A stretch of DNA of 64,000 nt from Acidobacteriota bacterium (GCA_016195985.1 JACPYP010000029.1:62001-126000); one strand, 5' to 3'. Counted from the stretch's first letter, positions 34,901-44,162 are shown. A program made the numbers and translations. Notes: generated by a model not told the origin, from the letters alone.

Positions 34901-37312
34901 GTGGCCGATGATGTCCTCCTGCCCCCCCAGCCCGACGAAACGCCGAAGCTGCCTGAAGAGCTGCCGGTGCTGCCGCTGCGCGACGTGGTGGTGTATCCCT
35001 ACGTGATCCTGCCGCTGAGCATCAGCCGTGAGAAGTCCATCCGCGCCGTGGACACGGCCCTGGTGGAGAACCGCATGATCCTGCTGCTCTCCCAGAAGCA
35101 GACGGAGATGGACAACCCGCGGCCCGAGGACCTGTACCAGGTGGGCACCGCGGCCCTCATCATGCGCGTGCTGAAGCTTCCGGATGGCCGCATCCGGGCC
35201 CTCGTGCAGGGTCTGCAGCGAGTGCGTGTCGAGTATTTCACCGAGACCGAGAGCCTCTTCAAGGCCCGGGTGGAGCCCCTGGCCGAACCCGAAATGAAGA
35301 CCCCCGGCCTCGAATCAGACGCCCTGCTGCGCAGCGTGAAGCAGACCCTGGAAAAGGCCGTGGCCCTGGGCAAGACCCTGCCCCAGGAAGTGCTGGTCAT
35401 CGCGGGCAACCTGGACAACCCCGGCCGCCTGGCGGATCTGGTGGCCTCCAACCTCGACCTCAAACTGCAGCAGACCCAGGAGGTGCTGGAGATCGCCCAT
35501 CCGGGCCTGCGCCTGAAGCGGGTGAACGAGCTGCTGCAGCGGGAAATCCAGCTGCTGGAGGTGCAGCAGAAGATCACCATGGAAGCCCGCGGCGAGATGG
35601 ACAAGAGCCAGCGGGAGTACTACCTGCGCCAGCAGCTCAAGGCCATCCAGCAGGAGCTCGGCGAGGGCTCCGAGCTGGGCGAGGAGGTGGCCGCCTTCCG
35701 CGACAAACTCTCGAAGATGAAGGTGCCCGACGAGCCCCTGGTGGAGATCGAGCGGAACCTCAAGAAGCTGGAACGCATGCACCCGGATTCCAGCGAGACA
35801 GCCGTCACGCGCACCTACCTCGAATGGATGACCGAGCTGCCCTGGGGCGTTGCCACCGAGGACAACCTCGACCTGAAGCAGGCCAAAGCCGTGCTGGACG
35901 AGGACCACTTCGGCCTGGCCAAGATCAAGGACCGCATCCTGGAATTCCTGGCGGTGCGCAAACTGAAGCCCGACCTCCGCGGCACCATCCTGTGCTTCGT
36001 GGGGCCTCCGGGCGTGGGCAAGACGAGCTTGGGCAAGTCCATCGCCCGGGCCCTGGGCCGCAAGTACTCCCGGATTTCCCTGGGCGGCGTGCACGACGAG
36101 AGCGAGATCCGCGGCCACCGGCGCACCTACGTGGGCGCCATGCCCGGCCGCATCGTGCAGGCCCTGCACCAGGTGAAGAGCATGAACCCCGTCATCATGC
36201 TCGACGAGGTGGACAAGATCGGCCGCGACATGCGCGGCGATCCCAGCGCGGCCTTGCTGGAAGTGCTCGATCCCGAGCAGAACCACACCTTCCGCGACCA
36301 CTACCTGAACGTGCCGCTGGACCTCAGCCAGGTCCTTTTCCTGGCCAACGCCAACGAGCTGGATCCCATCCACCCGGCCTTCAAGGACCGCATGGAGATC
36401 ATCCACCTCAGCAGCTACACGCTGGAAGAAAAGCTGGGCATCGCCGAGCAGCACCTGGTGCCCAAGCAGCTGGAGAAGCACGGCATCACCAAGAAACACC
36501 TGGCCATTTCCCGCAAGGCTCTGAAGGCCATCATCACCGGCTACACGCGGGAGGCAGGCCTGCGCCAACTGGAGCGTGAGATCGGCGCCGTCTGCCGCAA
36601 GGTGGCCCGCCGGGTGGCGGAAAACAGCCTCAAAAAGAAACTCAACCTGGACGATGCGAGCCTCCACGAGCTGCTTGGCCCCGTGAAGCTGCTGCAGGAC
36701 GAGCGCCTCAAGGCGCCCCGTGTGGGCGTGGTGACGGGCCTGGCCTGGACCTCCGTGGGCGGCGACGTGCTCTTCGTCGAGGCCCTGAGAATGCCCGGCA
36801 AGGGCCAGCTCATCCTCACGGGCCAACTGGGCGACGTCATGAAGGAAAGCGCGCAGGCGGCCCTCAGCTACATCCGCAGCCGCGGGGAAGCTTTCCAGAT
36901 CGATCCCGAGGTCTTCCAGAAGCAGGATCTCCACATCCACTTCCCCGAGGGCGCCATCCCCAAGGACGGGCCCAGCGCCGGGCTGGCCATCGCCACGGTG
37001 CTGCTCTCCGTGCTCAAGGACATCCCCGTGCGGAACACCTTTGCCATGACCGGCGAGATCGACCTGCGCGGCGAGGCCCTGGCCATCGGGGGCCTGAAGG
37101 AGAAATCCCTGGCGGCCCTGCGCCTGGGCATCAAGGAGATCCTCATTCCCTTCGCCAATCAGAAGGACCTCGAGGAGATCGATCCCGAACTGCGCAAGCA
37201 GCTGCGCTTCCATCCCGTGAAGCACGTAGAGGAAGTCTTCGAGCAGGCCCTGGTGGGCTGGATCCGCCCTGAAGCAGGCAAGGGGTCCGTTCAGCGCCGC
37301 CCCCGACGCTGA
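34901..37312 (+). CDS. lon: ATP-dependent protease Lon
   Basis: A cytoplasmic AAA+ serine protease degrading damaged and regulatory proteins. The 803 residues comprise the N-terminal substrate-recognition domain (about 15-210), a coiled region, the AAA+ module with Walker A GPPGVGKTSLGKSIA and EVDKIGRDMRGDP, and the protease domain with the Ser-Lys dyad S692 (PKDGPSAGLAI) and K735 (GGLKEKSLAAL). The start is GTG 8 nt after GAGG. It follows nrdR by 28 bp and ends inside its own terminator stem. Confidence 0.97.
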   Translation: MADDVLLPPQPDETPKLPEELPVLPLRDVVVYPYVILPLSISREKSIRAVDTALVENRMILLLSQKQTEMDNPRPEDLYQVGTAALIMRVLKLPDGRIRALVQGLQRVRVEYFTETESLFKARVEPLAEPEMKTPGLESDALLRSVKQTLEKAVALGKTLPQEVLVIAGNLDNPGRLADLVASNLDLKLQQTQEVLEIAHPGLRLKRVNELLQREIQLLEVQQKITMEARGEMDKSQREYYLRQQLKAIQQELGEGSELGEEVAAFRDKLSKMKVPDEPLVEIERNLKKLERMHPDSSETAVTRTYLEWMTELPWGVATEDNLDLKQAKAVLDEDHFGLAKIKDRILEFLAVRKLKPDLRGTILCFVGPPGVGKTSLGKSIARALGRKYSRISLGGVHDESEIRGHRRTYVGAMPGRIVQALHQVKSMNPVIMLDEVDKIGRDMRGDPSAALLEVLDPEQNHTFRDHYLNVPLDLSQVLFLANANELDPIHPAFKDRMEIIHLSSYTLEEKLGIAEQHLVPKQLEKHGITKKHLAISRKALKAIITGYTREAGLRQLEREIGAVCRKVARRVAENSLKKKLNLDDASLHELLGPVKLLQDERLKAPRVGVVTGLAWTSVGGDVLFVEALRMPGKGQLILTGQLGDVMKESAQAALSYIRSRGEAFQIDPEVFQKQDLHIHFPEGAIPKDGPSAGLAIATVLLSVLKDIPVRNTFAMTGEIDLRGEALAIGGLKEKSLAALRLGIKEILIPFANQKDLEEIDPELRKQLRFHPVKHVEEVFEQALVGWIRPEAGKGSVQRRPRR

Positions 37313-37319
37313 ACGGACC
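37284..37319 (+). terminator. Stem-loop overlapping the lon stop codon
   Basis: GGTCCGTTCAGCG pairs perfectly over 13 bp with CGCTGAACGGACC around a 10-nt loop; the lon TGA lies within the 3' arm. A T-rich stretch (CTTGTTTT) follows after 13 nt, so termination is likely though not classical. Confidence 0.65.
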
Positions 37320-37332
37320 AACCCCTAAGCTC

Positions 37333-37346
37333 TTGTTTTAAAACAA
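37333..37346. promoter_or_regulatory. AT palindrome downstream of lon
   Basis: TTGTTTTAAAACAA is a perfect 14-bp palindrome standing out in GC-rich surroundings. It could be part of the lon termination region or an operator for a short downstream frame; no binding protein is suggested. Confidence 0.3.
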
Positions 37347-37354
37347 CTAATCCC

Positions 37355-37618
37355 TTGCGCATCCATCCGCCGACGACCCCTCCAGGATCCTCCCACGGAG
37401 CACTGAGCCTGGACCTCCGGGGACTCTGGCCTGATCCGCCCCCATCCCTGGTCAACAAACCCGTGGATGCGCTGCTGTTCCTGGCGGTGGCCTATGCGGG
37501 CCGCACCCGCTGGGATGAAACCCCCTGGTTAGCCCGGACCTGGCAGGCCACAGACGCAATCACCCCCGTGGCGGTGCCACCGGGGGTTCCCCCGCTCCGG
37601 AGCGACCACTCCCGGTAG
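37355..37618 (+). CDS. Possible small hypothetical protein
   Basis: An 87-residue frame opening at TTG, with codon use like coding DNA and an ordered middle (SLVNKPVDALLFLAVAYAGR, then WDETPWLARTWQATDAITP). No family is recognised. No good ribosome-binding site is visible, and a strong hairpin (37562-37587) lies inside its 3' end, which argues for a terminator rather than a gene end. The call is uncertain. Confidence 0.3.
   Translation: MRIHPPTTPPGSSHGALSLDLRGLWPDPPPSLVNKPVDALLFLAVAYAGRTRWDETPWLARTWQATDAITPVAVPPGVPPLRSDHSR
37562..37587. terminator. Stem-loop between lon and the convergent cytochrome gene
   Basis: ACCCCCGTGGC and GCCACCGGGGGT pair around a 3-nt loop with one bulged base. The location, about 46 bp beyond the stop of the leftward cytochrome gene, fits a bidirectional terminator, although no T-run is present. 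Confidence 0.55.
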
Positions 37619-37632
37619 TTCCACGTGGAACA
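37617..37632. promoter_or_regulatory. Putative parS site 1
   Basis: AGTTCCACGTGGAACA contains the perfect 14-bp palindrome GTTCCACGTGGAAC, related to the bacterial parS consensus TGTTTCACGTGAAACA and to the Streptomyces form TGTTTCACGTGGAACA. It sits right after the stop of the leftward cytochrome gene, about 14 kb from dnaA. Confidence 0.65.
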
Positions 37633-38946
37633 CTACTTAGCCTTCAGGGTGTGGAGGTACTTCCCCACCTGCTCGGCCTCCTGCTCGGTGCCCGCAAAGG
37701 GCGGCATTCGATCCAGGTAGGGATTCATGCCGGGGTCCAATTCCCTCAGGCTCTGGACCAGGGCCACCAGGTCGCTTTCGGAATAGGGGGCTGTCAGGGC
37801 TTTGAGGCTCCGGTAGCCCTCCCGGGTGTGGCAGGCCAGGCACTGGCTTCGCAGAATGGCCTCCCCCCTGGCCAGGTCCGTATCACCCTTGGAGGCGGCG
37901 AAGGTCCGGGCCCAGACATTGGCCGGCAGGAATCCATCCTTCTGGTAGCCCGACACCTGCTCGACCCGGATGCCGTTGGAGTACATCACCTCGCGGATGA
38001 CATAGGGCTTGCGGGCCACTTCGCGGATCCACTCGAAGCCCCCGAACCCCCAGCAAGCCAGCAGCAGGCCGAACACCGCCGCGGAACGCCGGAAGGCATC
38101 CCCTCGCAGGAAGGCCCAAAGCGCGAGGAGGGCGGGCAGCAGGAAGGCTCCCAGGCCCAGGAGGGCCCAGCGGAACCCTTCGGCCAATCCCGTGGCGCCC
38201 CGCAGGTTGCCCAGCACCAGTTCCTTTCCTGCGGCAGGAAAACTCTGGAAATAGAACCAGCCGGAGAGGCCCGCCAGCAGGATTCCCGCAACCACGGACA
38301 GGGCCGTCGGCTTCAGCACCCGGACTTTCAGGCCCGGGGGAATCCGTCCCGCCATGGCCCAGAGTCCGCCCAGGGCCAGGGCCACGCAGCTCCGCAGCCA
38401 CAGGCTGGGCAGGTAGGTGGCGTTGAAGAAGCCGTCCACCATCGCATGGCTCGCGGTCCACCCCTTTCCGGGACTCAGCATGAACGTGACGATGCCGTTG
38501 ATGACCACCAGGCTGAGCCAGGCGCAAAGGGCGTAGAGCCAGACCAGGGCGAGCCGCTGGCCCGGGCTCAATCGCCCGTAGGCCCGCACCAGCACGATGA
38601 GGGTGGCCATCTCTCCCGCGAAGAGCAGCCATTCCGTGGCCCAGCCCATGACGAAGGCCCGGATGAGGTGCTGAGTGGCCGTCGGGCTCACGAGACCGAT
38701 GGCCACCCAGATGCCCACGCCCGTGGCCGCCCCGAAGATGCTCGACAGCCACAGCAGGGACTTGGCGCGGCCCCGCAGCCATCCCTGCAGCTCCCCATCG
38801 CGGGCGCGCTGGGCGCGGGTCTCCATGAACGCCAGCCAGAAGCCCGCCCCCACCACCAAGTGGGCAATGGACACGTGGATGATGCTAACGAGGCCGATGA
38901 TCCAGCCGCTGCCCATCCAGGGGAGATCCCACACCGGATGATTCAT
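37633..38946 (-). CDS. Cytochrome bd subunit I-like membrane protein with a C-terminal c-type haem
   Basis: A 437-residue protein. About eight transmembrane helices (to about residue 330) resemble cytochrome bd subunit I: a helix-1 His region (SIIHVSIAHLVVGAGFW), GAATGVGIWVAIGLVSPTA, and an EWLLFAGEMATL helix like the CydA Glu helix. The canonical CydA His in the later FNP-xxx-H segment appears replaced (FFNATYLPSLWLRSC), and no long Q-loop is seen. A mono-haem cytochrome c domain follows with C369-LAC-H373 and a candidate Met ligand at 414 (RMPPFAG). It is therefore probably a quinol-linked electron-transfer protein rather than a standard oxidase. The ATG overlaps the upstream partner's stop (ATGA). 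Confidence 0.82.
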   Translation of the reverse strand: MNHPVWDLPWMGSGWIIGLVSIIHVSIAHLVVGAGFWLAFMETRAQRARDGELQGWLRGRAKSLLWLSSIFGAATGVGIWVAIGLVSPTATQHLIRAFVMGWATEWLLFAGEMATLIVLVRAYGRLSPGQRLALVWLYALCAWLSLVVINGIVTFMLSPGKGWTASHAMVDGFFNATYLPSLWLRSCVALALGGLWAMAGRIPPGLKVRVLKPTALSVVAGILLAGLSGWFYFQSFPAAGKELVLGNLRGATGLAEGFRWALLGLGAFLLPALLALWAFLRGDAFRRSAAVFGLLLACWGFGGFEWIREVARKPYVIREVMYSNGIRVEQVSGYQKDGFLPANVWARTFAASKGDTDLARGEAILRSQCLACHTREGYRSLKALTAPYSESDLVALVQSLRELDPGMNPYLDRMPPFAGTEQEAEQVGKYLHTLKAK

Positions 38947-40043
38947 GACAGCTCCTTCCCCGTATCCGGAGATCCGGGAGGCTGGGCGGCCCAACGGAAG
39001 ATCGTCACCAGCAGCGCGGCCACGCCCAGGAAGGTCAGGCCGAAGATTCCGAGCGAGGGCCAGTCCGTGCGGTGGGGCAGGGCGGCGGCCTGGAAGCCTG
39101 CCCCGGCCAGGGCGGCGTCCCGCATCTGGTCGCGCAAGAGGATCATGCCCAGCACCGAGGCCAGGGCCAGGATAACGGGGGCCCACGCATCCTTCGCCGG
39201 AGCCCCCTTCTGGCTGGCGGGAATGGCCATGAACAAGGCCAGGGCCCCGCAGGCGATGGCGATCCACAGGGTGAGGCCGGGAGCCGTGTTGGCGTTCAGG
39301 AGCAGATCCAGCAGCGGCTTGGGCTGCGCCACCAGCAGCCAAGTACCCCAGAGGGCCTGGCTGGCCGTGGCCGCCAGGAACCAGCGCAACCCCACCCTGC
39401 GGGCATAGGCATGGTGCCGCCAAGCGCCCCAACCGGCCAGGAAGAGGCCGGCCACGGCGATCATGGCCGCCGCCATGTGCAGAAACCGGGGCCAAAGGGT
39501 CGGATCCACCGTGTTCAAGCGCAGGCCGTGGGGCGAAGCCGCCGCGTGGGCAGCCCAGAGATCAGGGCGCAGGGAGAGGGTGGTGACATTCGTCAGGGCC
39601 AGGCCCGCCCCCAGCATCAACAGGGTTCCAAAGATGCCGCTGAAGGCCCTGAGCGCCTGCGTCTCCACCGAATCCACGAAGCGGTACAGCAGCACGTACC
39701 CGGCCATCAGCAGGAAGATCAGGGCCAGCCAGGGCACGGCCGTCAGCACCGAAGCCGTGTAGAAGAACGGGCCGTAGATCAGCTGCACGAACAGCAGGGG
39801 CGCCACGCCCAGGGTGATGGCGAAGGTCACGCTGGCGGGAAGCAGCGGCGCCAGGCGGCGCACCAGATCCCGGTCTTCCTCCTTTCCGCGCAGCGCGTGC
39901 GCGGCCGCGAGAAGGCTCCCGCCCACCCCCAGGTTCACGGCCATGAGGTGCAGGGTGAAGGTGGCCAGCAGCAGCGCCTTCAGCACCCCCGGCGGCAGGG
40001 GCAGGGGCAGCGGGTCTGGGGCGGGGATGGGCAGGGGGCTCAT
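38943..40043 (-). CDS. Polytopic membrane partner of the bd-like cytochrome
   Basis: A 366-residue protein with about eight or nine hydrophobic helices and many membrane His and Arg residues (FTLHLMAVNLGVGGSLLAAA, WPRFLHMAAAMIAVAGLFLA). Helix 1 resembles the opening of the downstream bd-like protein, so the two may be distant relatives forming a heterodimer as CydA/CydB do. It has no CXXCH motif. GGAG precedes the ATG at 40043. Its stop overlaps the start of the haem-carrying gene, implying one complex; the substrate and acceptor are unknown. Confidence 0.75.
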   Translation of the reverse strand: MSPLPIPAPDPLPLPLPPGVLKALLLATFTLHLMAVNLGVGGSLLAAAHALRGKEEDRDLVRRLAPLLPASVTFAITLGVAPLLFVQLIYGPFFYTASVLTAVPWLALIFLLMAGYVLLYRFVDSVETQALRAFSGIFGTLLMLGAGLALTNVTTLSLRPDLWAAHAAASPHGLRLNTVDPTLWPRFLHMAAAMIAVAGLFLAGWGAWRHHAYARRVGLRWFLAATASQALWGTWLLVAQPKPLLDLLLNANTAPGLTLWIAIACGALALFMAIPASQKGAPAKDAWAPVILALASVLGMILLRDQMRDAALAGAGFQAAALPHRTDWPSLGIFGLTFLGVAALLVTIFRWAAQPPGSPDTGKELS

Positions 40044-40165
40044 GGACTGGCTCCAGGCTTTTCGATGCCGCGCGGGCCCGATGCTCCCAGCGTACGCCAT
40101 CTTCGGAAATCCGGACTCTGGGAAGCCCCTAAGGCTTCGGTAGACTGGAAGTTCGCGAGGTGTCC

Positions 40166-41077
40166 GTGGGTTTGCTGGATGGCCTGTTCAACCAATTCAA
40201 GAAGGGCCTGAAACGCACGCAGGAGCTGGTGCTGGCGCCCATGGGACGCCTGCTGGGGCTGCGGCGGCTGGACGAGGCCCAACTGGAGGAACTGGAGGAT
40301 CTGCTGCTCCAGGCCGACCTGGGCGTGAAGGCCGTGGATCAGCTGATGGCGCGGCTGCGCGCTGAACTGAAGGGCGGCTCCGACATCGATCCCAAAGCCA
40401 TTCTGAAAGACGAGCTGCTGAAACTGCTGCGGCAGCGTCCGGCCAACGCCTTCGAGGCCTCCGGCACGCAGGTGGTGCTGCTGGTGGGGGTCAACGGCGT
40501 GGGCAAGACCACCACCCTGGGCAAGCTCGCCGCCCACCTCAAGGCCAAGGGGGATGCGGTGCTCGTGGTCGCCGGCGACACCTTCCGGGCCGCGGCCATC
40601 GACCAGCTGGAGCGCTGGGGCGAACGGGCCGGGGTGCCCGTCATTCGCAACCAGATGGGCGGCGATCCCGCCGCCATCGCCTTTGACGGCGCCGCCAGCG
40701 CCAAGGCCAAGGGCACGCCCTGGGTGCTCATCGACACCGCCGGGCGCCTGCACACCAAGGACCACCTCATGAAGGAGCTGGACAAGATCCACCGCAGCCT
40801 TCAGAAAGTCATCCCCGGCGCCCCCCATCGGGTGCTGCTGGTGCTCGACGCCACCACGGGACAGAACGGGCTGGTGCAGGCCGAAGCCTTCGCCCAGGCT
40901 GCCGGCGTTACGGATCTGGTGCTCACCAAGCTGGACGGCAGCGCCAAGGGCGGGGTGGTGGTATCCATCCTCGACCGCCTGAGGCTTCCCATCGCCTTTG
41001 TGGGCGTGGGCGAAGGCGTGGACGATCTGATCCCCTTCAACCCCGAAGCCTTCGTGGACGGCCTGCTCGATGCCTGA
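40166..41077 (+). CDS. ftsY: Signal recognition particle receptor FtsY
   Basis: The SRP-receptor GTPase that docks ribosome-nascent chain complexes at the membrane. The 303 residues consist of a short amphipathic N-terminus and the NG domain: helices 20-95, G1 VGVNGVGKTTTLGKLA, DTFRAAAIDQLERW, DTAGRLHTKDHLM and TKLDGSAKGGVV. The long acidic A-domain of enterobacteria is absent. The GTG at 40166 is chosen because GAGG lies 5 nt upstream; GTG at 40160 is the alternative. It is divergent from the cytochrome pair and overlaps ribD by 8 bp. Confidence 0.96.
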   Translation: MGLLDGLFNQFKKGLKRTQELVLAPMGRLLGLRRLDEAQLEELEDLLLQADLGVKAVDQLMARLRAELKGGSDIDPKAILKDELLKLLRQRPANAFEASGTQVVLLVGVNGVGKTTTLGKLAAHLKAKGDAVLVVAGDTFRAAAIDQLERWGERAGVPVIRNQMGGDPAAIAFDGAASAKAKGTPWVLIDTAGRLHTKDHLMKELDKIHRSLQKVIPGAPHRVLLVLDATTGQNGLVQAEAFAQAAGVTDLVLTKLDGSAKGGVVVSILDRLRLPIAFVGVGEGVDDLIPFNPEAFVDGLLDA

Positions 41078-42197
41078 CTTGAGGCTCAGTCCCGACGTCG
41101 CCTGGGCCCTGGCCACCGGGGGGCCCTGGCCCGACCCTGCGGTCCTGTGCGGGGACGAACAGTTCATGGCCGAAGCCCTCCGGGAAGCTCTCAAGGGTGT
41201 GGGTCTGGCCAGCCCCAATCCGCCGGTGGGCTGCGTGCTGGTGAAGGAGGGCCGCATCCTGGGCCGGGGGGTGCACACCCGGGCCGGCGATCCCCACGGC
41301 GAAATCATGGCCCTGCGCGACGCCGAGGCCCGGGGCGAGGACCCCAGCGGCGCCACCGCCTACGTCACGCTGGAGCCCTGCTGCCATCAGGGCCGCACAG
41401 GCCCCTGCACCATGGCCCTCATCCAGGCAGGCGTCGCCCGGGTGGTGGTGGGCGTCCGCGATCCCAATCCCCGCGTGGATGGGGGCGGGCTGGCCATCCT
41501 GCGGGCCCAGGGCCTCTCCGTGCAGGAGGAAGTCCTGGGGGAGGCCTGCGCGCGCTTCCACGCGCCCTTCTTCAAGCTCATCCGGACGGGCCTTCCCTGG
41601 GTCACCCTGAAACTCGCCCTGGGTTCCGACGGTTCCCTGGGACCGGCCGGACAGAGCACCCAGGTGACCCCCCCGGAGGTGCAGCAGCTGGCCCACGCCC
41701 TGAGGCGCGCCTCCGAAGCCATCGTGGTGGGCCGCCACACCATCGAGGTGGACGATCCCCAACTGACCGACCGCTGGCCCGCGCCCACGGCCCCCCATCG
41801 CAGCTTCGCCCGGGTGGTCCTGGACCAGGGCGGCCAGGTCTCCCCCCGGGCCCGGGTGTGGCAGCCCGTGGCCGGGCAACCCGCCTTCCGCGCCGTGGTC
41901 GGCGATCCCGCCCCCCTGCGGGGCGTCGAGGATCTGCGCCTTCCGCCGGACGAGCGTGGATGCAGTTTGCGCCATCTGTTGCATGAACTCGCCGCGCGCG
42001 GGGTGGGACGCGTGCTCGTGGAGGGAGGAGGCACCCTGGCTGCGGGCTTCCTCGCCCAGAACCTCGTGGATGAATTTCACCGTTTTCAGAGCGACGCTCC
42101 GGCCGGAGGCCACTCGCTATCCCTGCGTTTGCCCTCGGCTTGGAAGTTCTCTTCCTCGGCGCGATGGGAGACTGGCCGTTGGGAAATCTGGCGGTAG
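41070..42197 (+). CDS. ribD: Riboflavin biosynthesis deaminase/reductase RibD
   Basis: Bifunctional enzyme carrying out two early riboflavin steps. The 375 residues include a deaminase domain with zinc ligands in GDPHGEIMALRDA and PCCHQGRTGPCTMAL, and a reductase domain with TLKLALGSDGSLG, SEAIVVGRHTIEVDDPQLT and RVLVEGGGTLAAGFL. The deaminase motif reads HGE instead of the common HAE. An N-terminal extension of about 30 residues precedes the deaminase fold. The start lies within the last codons of ftsY. Confidence 0.94.
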   Translation: MPDLRLSPDVAWALATGGPWPDPAVLCGDEQFMAEALREALKGVGLASPNPPVGCVLVKEGRILGRGVHTRAGDPHGEIMALRDAEARGEDPSGATAYVTLEPCCHQGRTGPCTMALIQAGVARVVVGVRDPNPRVDGGGLAILRAQGLSVQEEVLGEACARFHAPFFKLIRTGLPWVTLKLALGSDGSLGPAGQSTQVTPPEVQQLAHALRRASEAIVVGRHTIEVDDPQLTDRWPAPTAPHRSFARVVLDQGGQVSPRARVWQPVAGQPAFRAVVGDPAPLRGVEDLRLPPDERGCSLRHLLHELAARGVGRVLVEGGGTLAAGFLAQNLVDEFHRFQSDAPAGGHSLSLRLPSAWKFSSSARWETGRWEIWR

Positions 42198-42251
42198 ACT
42201 AAGCCTGGCACGCCCTTTGACAGCCCCTGGTGATTGACCTCAGGAGATCCC

Positions 42252-43949
42252 ATGCGCAGCGCCCCCTGGCGATTCCTCACTGGTTTGGTGGCCTTGGCCC
42301 TCCTCGCGGCTTGCGGGGGCGGGGGCGGATCTTCGGTCAATTCCGAGGCGCGGCTCACCATCCAGGCCCAGTTCGAGAAGCGCACCCTGTCCGCGGCGGG
42401 GCTGAGTTCCGCCACCACCCTCAAGCCCATCCGCTACTGCTGGGCGGAGGTCCGGGACGCAAATTCCAAGGCCCTTCTGTCCTCTGGCTACCTGGGCAGC
42501 GACGGCACCGGCGCCACGACGGTGCCGCGGGGCCTGTCCGTGTACGTGGAGATCTTCGCCGAGTACCAGGTGCCCAGTTCGGATCCCAACAGCTTCTTCC
42601 TCCGGGGCGACGTCAAGAATGCTCCCCTACCTCCGGCGCCTGGATACATAACTATTAATGATTTCAATAAATTACCATTGTGGAGCGTCACCAGCGCCAC
42701 CTTCGTGGCGGACCGGGACGGCACCCTCGGGGTCACCGCCCTGGCCAGCAACCGCATCGCCGGGGCCTTCAACATTGCCGATCAGGCCGTGACCTTCGCA
42801 GCTGCCGTCCGCGACATGGATGGTTCGGCCACCTTCCGGCTGCCCAACCTGCACACCTTCTGGACCACCAGCACGAATGCCGCGGACCAGGCCCGCACCT
42901 TCCCTGAACTCACCTGGAGCTCCGCCACCTCGTACCTGCAGTCCGCCAGCGGGCGGGCCCTGTTCAGCCACGGGGTGCTGGGCCGGGACGATGGGGCGCC
43001 AAACACCGGCCCCGATGAGTGGAGCGACGCCCTCCTCCGCCAGACCTTCGCCCGCCTGCTCTTCGCCGACCACAGCTACCAGCCCGACGGCACCAGCACC
43101 CTTTCCCTGCTGCGTCGCGACAACGACAACGTGAGCGTGTCCCGCACGGTGCCTTCGGAATCCACCGCCGCCTTCGTGGCCGGATTCTGCGATTACCTGG
43201 CCGCCGCCTCCGGCAACCAGAGCCAGATCCTGGACTACTACTACGACGGGTCCGGACGGAGCACCGTGGATGTCTTCGATCTGTCGGACACGGGCTCCCT
43301 GCCCACCTCCCAGGGCGAGTTCACCCGCGCCAACATCGCCAGCAGCCTCTGGGGCATCTGGAAGCAGTCTCTGGGCGGCGCGTCCTCCGGCCTCGGCACC
43401 ATGTGGGCCGCCGTGCGCTCCACCATGGCCCTGAACGGCGGCATCGGCGAGTACGAGCAGGCCACCCTGGGCTGCTACCCCAGCTACCTGCTGGGCCTTC
43501 TGAACCGGAGCACGCCCACTGTCTGGACCTCCATCCTGGGCCAGTTGTCCCAGGCCTCGATTCCCAACCCCGATCCCATCGCAACCTCTTACTTCAACAC
43601 CGACGCCCTCTGGGTCACCCGGGCCATTCCGCTCAATGCGAGCGGCAGCCTGCAAACCTATGCCGCCAGCGCCCACATCTACTACGACCGCAACCAGAGC
43701 CAGGCGTACCGGTTCACCCATGGCGGCGGCAACCGTACCATCACCATGAACCCCACCAGCGGGCAGGACTTCTATCTGGAACTCCTTGGCCCCGGCGGCT
43801 GGGTGGCCGGTGACACCTCCAGTTCCCGCATGGGCCAAACCCGCACCCTCAGCCTTGCGAACCTGCCCGCCGGCGTCTACGCGGCCCGGGTCCGGGCCGG
43901 TGCCACCACGGCCACGGGCCTGAACAGCTACACCATCACGGTGAACTAG
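42252..43949 (+). CDS. Large lipoprotein with C-terminal PPC-like domain
   Basis: A 565-residue surface or periplasmic lipoprotein with lipobox LLAAC (followed by a Gly-rich spacer GGGGGSS). The mid-region (about 130-450) has no recognised catalytic motif; it contains DWF-poor, Ser/Thr/Ala-rich repeats suited to beta-structure, and a FADHSYQPDGTSTLSLL segment. The last about 110 residues resemble a PPC (bacterial pre-peptidase C-terminal) domain: YRFTHGGGNRTITMNPTSGQ, FYLELLGPGGWVAGDTS and LPAGVYAARVRAG. CAGGAG precedes the ATG at 42252. A short AT-rich island at about 42650 is less GC-rich than the rest. Confidence 0.8.
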   Translation: MRSAPWRFLTGLVALALLAACGGGGGSSVNSEARLTIQAQFEKRTLSAAGLSSATTLKPIRYCWAEVRDANSKALLSSGYLGSDGTGATTVPRGLSVYVEIFAEYQVPSSDPNSFFLRGDVKNAPLPPAPGYITINDFNKLPLWSVTSATFVADRDGTLGVTALASNRIAGAFNIADQAVTFAAAVRDMDGSATFRLPNLHTFWTTSTNAADQARTFPELTWSSATSYLQSASGRALFSHGVLGRDDGAPNTGPDEWSDALLRQTFARLLFADHSYQPDGTSTLSLLRRDNDNVSVSRTVPSESTAAFVAGFCDYLAAASGNQSQILDYYYDGSGRSTVDVFDLSDTGSLPTSQGEFTRANIASSLWGIWKQSLGGASSGLGTMWAAVRSTMALNGGIGEYEQATLGCYPSYLLGLLNRSTPTVWTSILGQLSQASIPNPDPIATSYFNTDALWVTRAIPLNASGSLQTYAASAHIYYDRNQSQAYRFTHGGGNRTITMNPTSGQDFYLELLGPGGWVAGDTSSSRMGQTRTLSLANLPAGVYAARVRAGATTATGLNSYTITVN

Positions 43950-43961
43950 GGCAGGGCGGGT

Positions 43962-44162
43962 TCAGCCTCCCCCCACCAGCCTCACCACCTCCAGGCGGTC
44001 CCCCTCTCGCAGGGGGGTGACCGCCTGCTCGGTGCGGCGCACCACCTCGCCGTTCAACTCGATGGCGCTGCCGTAACCCGGCAGGTCCAACCAGAGGGCC
44101 AGATCGGCCACGGTGGCCAGGGCCGGGGTCTCACGGGAGTCGCCATTGATCTGGAGTTTCAT
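43962..44162 (-). CDS. thiS: Sulfur-carrier protein ThiS-like
   Basis: A 66-residue ubiquitin-fold sulfur carrier. It starts MKLQINGDSRE, has the central AIELNGEVVRR, and ends VVRLVGGG with the terminal Gly-Gly to which sulfur is activated as thiocarboxylate. Its ATG overlaps the stop of the upstream PLP enzyme gene (ATGA). No thiG, thiF or thiC is nearby, so it may serve thiamine synthesis from afar or supply sulfur to the neighbouring enzyme, as the HcyS carrier does in some bacteria; the latter is inference. Confidence 0.85.
   Translation of the reverse strand: MKLQINGDSRETPALATVADLALWLDLPGYGSAIELNGEVVRRTEQAVTPLREGDRLEVVRLVGGG

Noticed and set aside
35315-37321. 668-codon frame antisense to lon
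   Set aside because: A shadow frame; lon has complete Walker and Ser-Lys motifs in the opposite direction.
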